From NCBI RefSeq assembly GCF_030209835.1, contig NZ_JARVRF010000012.1, forward strand, positions 1 to 53,216: a stretch of DNA of 53,216 bases, given 5' to 3'. Within the stretch, counting starts at the first letter, position 1. Each line of letters starts with the position of its first letter. This document shows, one piece after another, positions 45,825-51,537 of the stretch. Source of the DNA: Arthrobacter sp. efr-133-R2A-120 (GTDB lineage Bacteria > Actinomycetota > Actinomycetes > Actinomycetales > Micrococcaceae). The notes under the pieces were generated by a model, which was not told where the DNA came from, did no database searches, and saw nothing but the letters and a program-made list of their open reading frames with translations. Made by a program: the position numbers and the translations under genes.

Positions 45825-47218
45825 GTGTCCTCCGTTTCGGTGGCAGACAGTTCACGCAGCCATGCAGGCGCGTCGTTGAGAACAAGGGCGGCCAAGAGCA
45901 CAGCCACGAGAGTAAGTCCGCCAGACGCGATGCCAAGCCAAGGACCGTTTGTTGCTTGCGGTGCAGCGGTCCTCAGAATGCCTGAGAACACAACTGCGAG
46001 GCCAGCGCAAAGTGCTGCGCCTAATCCGGCCTTGGATTTCTGCGCCAACTTCGCGATGTGCGAGGCCGGCATAACGGCCGTCCGACGCTGGACGATCAAG
46101 GCGTCGATGCTTATCTCGAGCGCGACAAGGGCAACGAGCAAGACCGCCGCCTGGGTGTACTTTCCCAAAAGGAGGAATACACACAACATAAAGGTCAAGG
46201 GTGCGGTTACTACGATCGCAGTTACCAGGCTGCGGATAATGAGGGGCTTTACCCAGGACGGTTTAAGCCTTACTAGGAATAGGGCAAAGCCCAAGGTTTC
46301 GGGTGACGAGATCCTTACGAAAGACGATCGATACAGAACTACCCCCGAGAAGAAGACAACGAGAGCAATAAACGGCGCCGTCCACGGCCACGGTGTCATT
46401 TCCATGACCGACAAGGCCAAGCTTGACAAGAAAAATAGACTTCCCGCCTTAATTGATAAATCAGTCAGCAACCCACGGCCATGCAGTGCACGGGGATGAG
46501 CGGTGACCCTGTATAGAACAGGCGTGGAAGCTGCCGTAAGAACAGTGCCTGCCATGATCAACAACAATTTGTAACCCAATCCAGAGCCTAGGGTGTCATC
46601 GACCTCCAACCACGACGCATTCGCAAACAGAAGAATCAAGCTGCTCGCAGATAAGGCAACAATCAAAATAACGAGCACCCGGCTCGCCGTTCTCTTCAGG
46701 GGTGCCACGACAAAAAATGATGAAACAACGAGGGCCCCGACGGCTAATAGATTACTAACCTCGTGCCACCGCAGGTTCTGAAGGATGAGCATGCTGGCAA
46801 GACCCAGATCCGTAAGGACCAAACCCGCGCGCATCCCAACCCCCAGGGGTGCTGACACGGTGTTCCAGCAACGGTGGGATTGGCTGTAGCGACGCCTCGC
46901 TTGTATGAGCGCTACTGCCAACAGCACCGCCGCGATGCTCACCAGGTCAGGAGTGCTTAGCGGAATTCCCAATGTGGCTAACCCAGCTGGCTGGGGCGTC
47001 CACACCATACCCACGCCGATGATGAGTAATGTCAACAAATGCCCAAAGATCAGTGCGTTGTTGATGGTCGTAGCGTGAGCTGGAAAGCCTAAACTCGACA
47101 GAAGGTCCTGGAACCGATGGGACCTGCGCCGAAAATCGTTTGTGAAGATGGCCTTGCACCCGGAGAGGACCACAGCGTATACACGAGTACGTCTTTGGGT
47201 GACGTCAGGCGAGTTCAT
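45821..47218 (-). CDS. Large multi-span membrane protein of the accessory cassette
   Basis: 465 residues. An amphipathic N-terminal region precedes roughly twelve hydrophobic spans (for example FGHLLTLLIIGVGMVW, LVSIAAVLLAVALI, LVILIVALSASSLILLFA, LLLIMAGTVLTAAS, AVLLVALVALEISIDALIV). I recognise no named family. In size and layout it resembles the big membrane protein that stands next to the structural gene in circular bacteriocin clusters, or an ABC-2 type permease for the adjacent ATPase. ATG 47218 has GAGAAGG five bases upstream. Its DNA is clearly poorer in GC than the flanking core (50% by count in the 60 bases from 46561), suggesting transfer. Confidence 0.65.
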   Translation of the reverse strand: MNSPDVTQRRTRVYAVVLSGCKAIFTNDFRRRSHRFQDLLSSLGFPAHATTINNALIFGHLLTLLIIGVGMVWTPQPAGLATLGIPLSTPDLVSIAAVLLAVALIQARRRYSQSHRCWNTVSAPLGVGMRAGLVLTDLGLASMLILQNLRWHEVSNLLAVGALVVSSFFVVAPLKRTASRVLVILIVALSASSLILLFANASWLEVDDTLGSGLGYKLLLIMAGTVLTAASTPVLYRVTAHPRALHGRGLLTDLSIKAGSLFFLSSLALSVMEMTPWPWTAPFIALVVFFSGVVLYRSSFVRISSPETLGFALFLVRLKPSWVKPLIIRSLVTAIVVTAPLTFMLCVFLLLGKYTQAAVLLVALVALEISIDALIVQRRTAVMPASHIAKLAQKSKAGLGAALCAGLAVVFSGILRTAAPQATNGPWLGIASGGLTLVAVLLAALVLNDAPAWLRELSATETEDT

Positions 47219-47249
47219 TGTGGCCTTCTCATGGGCTGGTACGTAAGTG

Positions 47250-47369
47250 TTAGCGGTTTACCATGCAACGAACTGCTTCAGCGCCCACTTCTTGGCCAGA
47301 CCAAATTTTCGCCATCTTCCATGTGAATGAGCCGTTGGTGCGGCTCCGGCTCTCAACGGGAGTTGACAT
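47250..47369 (-). CDS. Small peptide gene upstream of the cassette (candidate bacteriocin precursor, frame A)
   Basis: A 39-codon frame beginning MSTPVESRSRTNGSFTWKMA, with GAAAGGA (47382-47376) six bases before ATG 47369, the best ribosome binding site in this region. An in-frame ATG at 47384 would overlap that site. It lies 31 bases upstream of the large membrane protein, in the place where the structural gene of a bacteriocin cluster is expected. The end of this frame (VRCMVNR) is not bacteriocin-like; the overlapping +1 frame is. Either the gene is frameshifted or the two frames are joined by a shift in the A-run at 47306-47309. Confidence 0.5.
   Translation of the reverse strand: MSTPVESRSRTNGSFTWKMAKIWSGQEVGAEAVRCMVNR
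47258..47356 (-). CDS. Overlapping +1 frame with cationic Trp-rich tail (candidate bacteriocin core, frame B)
   Basis: This frame ends RWRKFGLAKKWALKQFVAW and a TAA at 47260-47258. It has no good start of its own (TTG 47356 lacks a ribosome binding site). Joined to frame A by skipping one base of AAAA (47309-47306), it would give a 36-residue peptide ending MAKFGLAKKWALKQFVAW. That tail is amphipathic, positively charged and ends in Trp, recalling AS-48-type circular peptides (MAKEFG..., ...AVIAW) and the AKYG-containing leaderless group. Whether a shift really happens is unproven. Confidence 0.35.
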   Translation of the reverse strand: MRAGAAPTAHSHGRWRKFGLAKKWALKQFVAW

Positions 47370-47753
47370 GAATGTTCCTTTCATACAGTGATTTTCGTAG
47401 TCACCCGTCCGGCATCTCAGAGGGCTGACACAGCGGGCTCGTCATCCGGAGGAAGGACTCCCCCACAGCGAAATCTACGGTCAAAAAGACCGCCGAGGTA
47501 GCCGTTTGCCTGAATTTGAGTGGTCATTGCCCGAAATTGAGTAGTGATTGCCGCGGAATTGAGTGGTAGCCAGGCCGCCTATGAGTGTGCCGCCTGTGAG
47601 TGTTATGCGTGCGACGCGCCGGGTTCCGGCATCAGGGTATTTAGGACTTCGGGGTTCGACTCACGACGCGCAAATGGACTAGCGACGCAGGGGGATTCGG
47701 GCGTCGCCAGGAAATGTGCGTGTCGCCCAACAATATGGGTGTCACGCGTGGGC
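47370..47753. other. Non-coding region between the cassette and holA
   Basis: About 380 bases without a convincing gene. It holds the upstream region of the small peptide gene and three IS21-like repeats (47512-47571). A GC-rich stretch follows, with an imperfect hairpin (GTGTCGCCCA then TGGGTGTCACG near 47719-47746) that may end holA transcription. The unusual repeat content suggests remains of a mobile element or of the insertion event. Confidence 0.45.
47512..47571. repeat. Three ~21-bp direct repeats resembling an IS21-family end
   Basis: GAATTTGAGTGGTCATTGCC (47512-47531), then GAAATTGAGTAGTGATTGCC (47533-47552), then GGAATTGAGTGGTAGCC (47555-47571). The GAGT element recurs at 47518, 47539 and 47561. 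Multiple short repeats of this AATTTGAGTGG type are typical of IS21-family termini. No transposase is present, so this would be a solitary end. Confidence 0.45.
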
Positions 47754-48770
47754 TTAGCGGCCTCGGGCCGCGTTCGAAATGACCGTGACGGCGTGCTCTA
47801 CCGCGTACACGGGATCCCGGGAGAGGCCCTTTACTTGGGCATCCGCTTCTGCCGTGACTTGGATGGAACGGATCAGGCCTTCAGGGGTCCAACGCCGGAC
47901 GTCCCGCTGGGCTTGTTCCACCAGCCATGGCTGCATGCCAAGCTGCTTGGCGACCTGTGCCGACGACCCCTGGGCTCCTGCAACCTTGGCCAAGGTGCGG
48001 AGCTTCGCGGCAAGGGCGGCCACCAGCGGCACCGGGTCAACCCCAGTGGCAAGGGCATGCCGGAGGCTGGACAGGGCCTGCGGCCCGTTGCCGGCCATGG
48101 CGGCGTCCGCAACCTTGAATGCCGTGGCTTCCACGCGGCCGCCGTAGTAGCGCTCCACTGTGGCTGCGTCGACCGCGGTGGTAGCGTCCGCGATGAGCTG
48201 GTTGCATGCGGCAGCGAGCTCGGAGAGGCTGGCGCCGACCGCATTGACGAGGGCCTGGACGGCTTCCGCCTCGATGCGACGGCCGCCTGCCTTGAATTCC
48301 GAGACGACGAATGCTGTTTTCTCGGCGTCCTTTTTCAAGGGTTGGCAGTCCACCACCGGCCATCCAGAGGACTTGATGGCGTCCAGGAGCTTCTTTCCGC
48401 GCACTCCGCCACCGTGGCGAAGGACCAACACGACGTCGCTCTCCGGTTGGGCTACGTATTTCAAGGCATCGGCAAGGAAGGCATCGGTCATCGACTCGAG
48501 GCCCTCGATCTCGATAAGTTTGGCCTCGTCGAACAGCGACGGCGTGACCGCCATTGCGAGGGAACCGGACTCGTAGCTTCCGGCATTGAGCTTGCTGATT
48601 TCCACTTCCGGCGCTGCGGCCCGCACCTGAGAGCGGATCCGATCCATGGCACGGATTCCGAGGTATTCCTCAGGGCCGGTGATAAGCACTACCGCGGACG
48701 GGGTAACGTCCCGCCAGCTGGCGGTGTTTGCCGCGGAAGTTTTAGCCTTGGAGACCTGGGCAGCAGCCAA
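47754..48770 (-). CDS. holA: DNA polymerase III subunit delta
   Basis: The clamp-loader subunit that opens the sliding clamp. 338 residues in the usual pattern: VVLITGPEEYLGIRAMDRIR, an AEVEISKLNAGSYESGSL-like block, LFDEAKLIEIEGLESM, then the AAA-lid with MAGNGPQALSSLRHALATGVDPVPLVAALAAKLRTLAKVAG and WLVEQAQRDVRRWTPEGL. TTG 48770 is preceded by GGAAGGAAG. It follows comEC, as in many actinobacteria. Confidence 0.93.
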   Translation of the reverse strand: MAAAQVSKAKTSAANTASWRDVTPSAVVLITGPEEYLGIRAMDRIRSQVRAAAPEVEISKLNAGSYESGSLAMAVTPSLFDEAKLIEIEGLESMTDAFLADALKYVAQPESDVVLVLRHGGGVRGKKLLDAIKSSGWPVVDCQPLKKDAEKTAFVVSEFKAGGRRIEAEAVQALVNAVGASLSELAAACNQLIADATTAVDAATVERYYGGRVEATAFKVADAAMAGNGPQALSSLRHALATGVDPVPLVAALAAKLRTLAKVAGAQGSSAQVAKQLGMQPWLVEQAQRDVRRWTPEGLIRSIQVTAEADAQVKGLSRDPVYAVEHAVTVISNAARGR

Positions 48771-48840
48771 CGTTGCTTCCTTCCAGAAGGGTTTTTGCAG
48801 AATCCCAGTCTCCCACGTTCAGCGTCCCGGGCGGTGATCC

Positions 48841-50511
48841 TCATACGCGCGGCCCGCCTACGGGGCGGCGGCGAGACCCGGAATGGGCCTTGGCCCGTCG
48901 ACGCCGGACGACCGACTCCCCCGCGGCTATGAGCAACACCAAGCGGCGGTGCAACGACATTACAGCTGAGCCCGCCAACGTCGGATGCAGGACCAGCCAC
49001 ACAATCAGGATGGTCACAACAGACCAGAGAAGCATGGTGGCGATTCCCGTTGGACCTTCAGGCCACGGCAGGGCCGCTCCCGGAAGTCCTGCGAAGAACC
49101 TGGCGATTGCCGCCACGATTTCCGCGCTGGCCCCGGCGATGGCCATGGGAATGACCGAAAGCCAGGGAATCAGCGGAACGAGGGGAACCGCAATGGTTCC
49201 CAGGATCGTCACGGGTGCGACAAACGGGGCGACTGCGATATTGGTCAGCAATGAGTAGCCGGAGAATTGGGGTTGCAAGGCCACGATGACCGGGCTGCAC
49301 AGAAGTTGTGCGCCCAAGGGGACGGCGACGGCGGAGGCTAGCCAGGAGGGCACCCACGTCGGAGCCCAGGAGGCGATGGGCCGTGCCAACAGGACAATTC
49401 CCAGGGTAGCGAGGACAGACAAGAGGAACCCCACACTCGTACCAAGTGAGGGGTCCAGGATGAGCAGGCCAGTGACCGCGAGGCAGAGAAAGCCCAGGCT
49501 CCGGCCCCGCCGGCCACTACTCAGCGCGGTGAGGCCGATAGCACCCATGACTGCCGCCCTCAGGACGCTCGCGTCCGGTCCGACCATCATGACAAAGGCC
49601 GCCAAGCAAGCAAGGGCCACGATTGCCGCGACTCCCCTGGCAAGCCGAAAGCTCCTCGCGAGGAGCACCAGGCCGCCAAGAATGAGGCTGCAGTTTGCAC
49701 CACTCACGGCGGTGAGGTGGGTGGTGCTGGTGGTTTTCATCGCGGCCTCCAGGCCTTCGTCCAGGCCGGTGGTGTCGCCCGTGACCATTCCTGGTAGGAG
49801 TCCGGCGGCGTCGCCCTGCAACCACTCGGCGGCGGAACTGAATTGCCTTTTCAATTGCGCTGGACCTTGGGGAATGTTGGCAGGTCCCCCCGGCTGGTGC
49901 CTTGCTTCCGTCTTGCGCCGCGAGTCCGGCCGCATGGGTGGGGTGGCGGCGGCAAGGACACCGGCCTCGACCTGTCCTGGCTTTGCCGGCTTCAGCTTGC
50001 CGGCGGTTCGTACCTCCTGTCCCTTGACGACCTGGTCCCAACCTTCGCCTCCGGTCAGCAGAATTCTTGTGCGGGTGCGGATCAACATGCCGTCGGCCGC
50101 CATATCAATCACTTCGGCGGGTACGGCCCACCGTCCCGATCCACGTGAGTCCGTGCCAAATTCGCGGGGATCACCCACGATTAACACATGAATGACAACC
50201 GAGTCGCGCGCCGCCGCAGCGTCGGCAACCGGACCGTCCTGGCGCGGTCCGACCTGCGTCGCGGCGTGGGCGGCCACGGCTGCGGCAAACAAACACGCAA
50301 CAGCCAACGTGGCAGGAAAGGTCCTCAGGCTTTGAGGGGCCACGGCCCGAGCAATGAGAAGAAGACAGGCGGCGACGGCCAAAGCCACGCACACAACTCC
50401 CGTCCACAGCGGAGGTAGATAGGCGGAGGCAAGGGAAACAGCCCACGTGAGAATGGCAGAGGGGGCCAGTCGAAGGTCCACGCGCCCCGGGCCCGCCTTG
50501 CCTCCGCTCAC
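48841..50511 (-). CDS. comEC: ComEC-type DNA uptake channel without C-terminal nuclease domain
   Basis: Forms the membrane channel for single-stranded DNA during transformation. 556 residues. An N-terminal membrane part, an OB-like DUF4131 region (about 110-210), then the Competence domain with HLTAVSGANCSLILGGLVLLARSF and many spans. The C-terminal metallo-beta-lactamase-like domain of longer ComEC/Rec2 proteins is absent; the product ends in a basic tail. GTG start at 50511, one base after comEA. Directly upstream of holA. Confidence 0.9.
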   Translation of the reverse strand: MSGGKAGPGRVDLRLAPSAILTWAVSLASAYLPPLWTGVVCVALAVAACLLLIARAVAPQSLRTFPATLAVACLFAAAVAAHAATQVGPRQDGPVADAAAARDSVVIHVLIVGDPREFGTDSRGSGRWAVPAEVIDMAADGMLIRTRTRILLTGGEGWDQVVKGQEVRTAGKLKPAKPGQVEAGVLAAATPPMRPDSRRKTEARHQPGGPANIPQGPAQLKRQFSSAAEWLQGDAAGLLPGMVTGDTTGLDEGLEAAMKTTSTTHLTAVSGANCSLILGGLVLLARSFRLARGVAAIVALACLAAFVMMVGPDASVLRAAVMGAIGLTALSSGRRGRSLGFLCLAVTGLLILDPSLGTSVGFLLSVLATLGIVLLARPIASWAPTWVPSWLASAVAVPLGAQLLCSPVIVALQPQFSGYSLLTNIAVAPFVAPVTILGTIAVPLVPLIPWLSVIPMAIAGASAEIVAAIARFFAGLPGAALPWPEGPTGIATMLLWSVVTILIVWLVLHPTLAGSAVMSLHRRLVLLIAAGESVVRRRRAKAHSGSRRRPVGGPRV

Positions 50512-50512
50512 C

Positions 50513-51424
50513 CTAGACCGTCACCAAGGGCAGAAGGGATTCCATCATCTTGGGACCAACACCATCCACTGCATCGAGGTCCTCCACGGAAGCGAACGGA
50601 CCGTGTTGCTGCCGCCATTCGACGATCCGTTTTGCCAGGACGGGGCCGACCTTCGGCAAGGTATCCAGTTCCTCAGCGGTCGCGGTGTTGAGATTGACTT
50701 TGCCGCCGGCAGAGGTCCCGGCCCCCGTGCCACCGGCCGTTGGGCCACCGCCGACTGGTCCCGCAAGCTGCGACGGAGCCGCCTCCCCTATCCTCGGAAC
50801 ATGAATCTTCGCCGAGTCCTCGACGACGGCGGCAAGGTTGAGGCTGTCCAACTCGGCTGCTGGATCCGCACCACCAGCTGCAGCGATCGCATCGAATACC
50901 CGCGCACCGGCGGGCACCCTGACGATGCCCGGATTCTTCACCGCACCCGCGACGTGCACGATAAGTAACTGGGCGCCGTTGGGAGATTCCGGAGCCCCGT
51001 TGACACCGGCTTTTCCGCTACCCGTGCCCGCTTCCGGAGTTCCTCCCGCATGTGAACCTCGGACGAGGGGCTCAATCATCGGCTGCCCGGACCATGACTG
51101 CCAGAAGAACCAAACCACCAGCAGCAAACAAGGCAAAGACAACAACACCGCTACGCGCCATGGTGTGCGCCACCGAAGCCGCGATGGGGATCCTGCCTCT
51201 TCGGACAAGTCTTCGGTGGCTGACTGCGCTCCAGCATCGTCCATATCCGATGCGGATGCCATCAAGGTACCCATCGGAAGCAAAGGTTCCGTCTTGTTGT
51301 CGTGCCTCGGTTTCGCGACCGCCTCTTCGTCCGACGTTGGCGCAAGACGGACAGCGAATCGGAGCCGGGCGGCACTCGCAGCGTCGTCCGCGGGTGAAGC
51401 TCGGTTCCTACGTGGCATATCCAC
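50513..51424 (-). CDS. comEA: ComEA-type DNA-binding protein
   Basis: 303 residues. A cytoplasmic tail of ~95, one span (VAVLLSLPCLLLVVWFFW), an SLBB-like part (LLIVHVAGAVKNPGIVRVPAGARVFDAIAAAGG), a Gly/Ala/Thr linker, and a C-terminal helix-hairpin-helix pair (KVNLNTATAEELDTLPKVGPVLAKRIVEWRQQHGPFASVEDLDAVDGVGPKMMESLLPLV) that binds double-stranded DNA. It is displayed outside the membrane and feeds ComEC. The N-terminal tail is longer than usual. Confidence 0.93.
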   Translation of the reverse strand: MDMPRRNRASPADDAASAARLRFAVRLAPTSDEEAVAKPRHDNKTEPLLPMGTLMASASDMDDAGAQSATEDLSEEAGSPSRLRWRTPWRVAVLLSLPCLLLVVWFFWQSWSGQPMIEPLVRGSHAGGTPEAGTGSGKAGVNGAPESPNGAQLLIVHVAGAVKNPGIVRVPAGARVFDAIAAAGGADPAAELDSLNLAAVVEDSAKIHVPRIGEAAPSQLAGPVGGGPTAGGTGAGTSAGGKVNLNTATAEELDTLPKVGPVLAKRIVEWRQQHGPFASVEDLDAVDGVGPKMMESLLPLVTV

Positions 51425-51537
51425 GAGCCTAGAACTTCCATGCTCGCAGCTGCAGCCCGGATCGGTGCTATGTGGACAGGGCCGCCGCAGAGTGCCTGTG
51501 GAGGATCAGTGGCCGCATGACACGGCCCAAGGCGGGC

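Noticed and set aside
47117..47326. Plus-strand 69-codon frame over the start of the cassette
   Set aside because: Antisense to both the small peptide gene and the large membrane protein, with no ribosome binding site and no hydrophobic or cationic pattern of interest.
47512..47571. CRISPR array
   Set aside because: Three imperfect repeats follow each other with no unique spacers of constant length and no cas genes.
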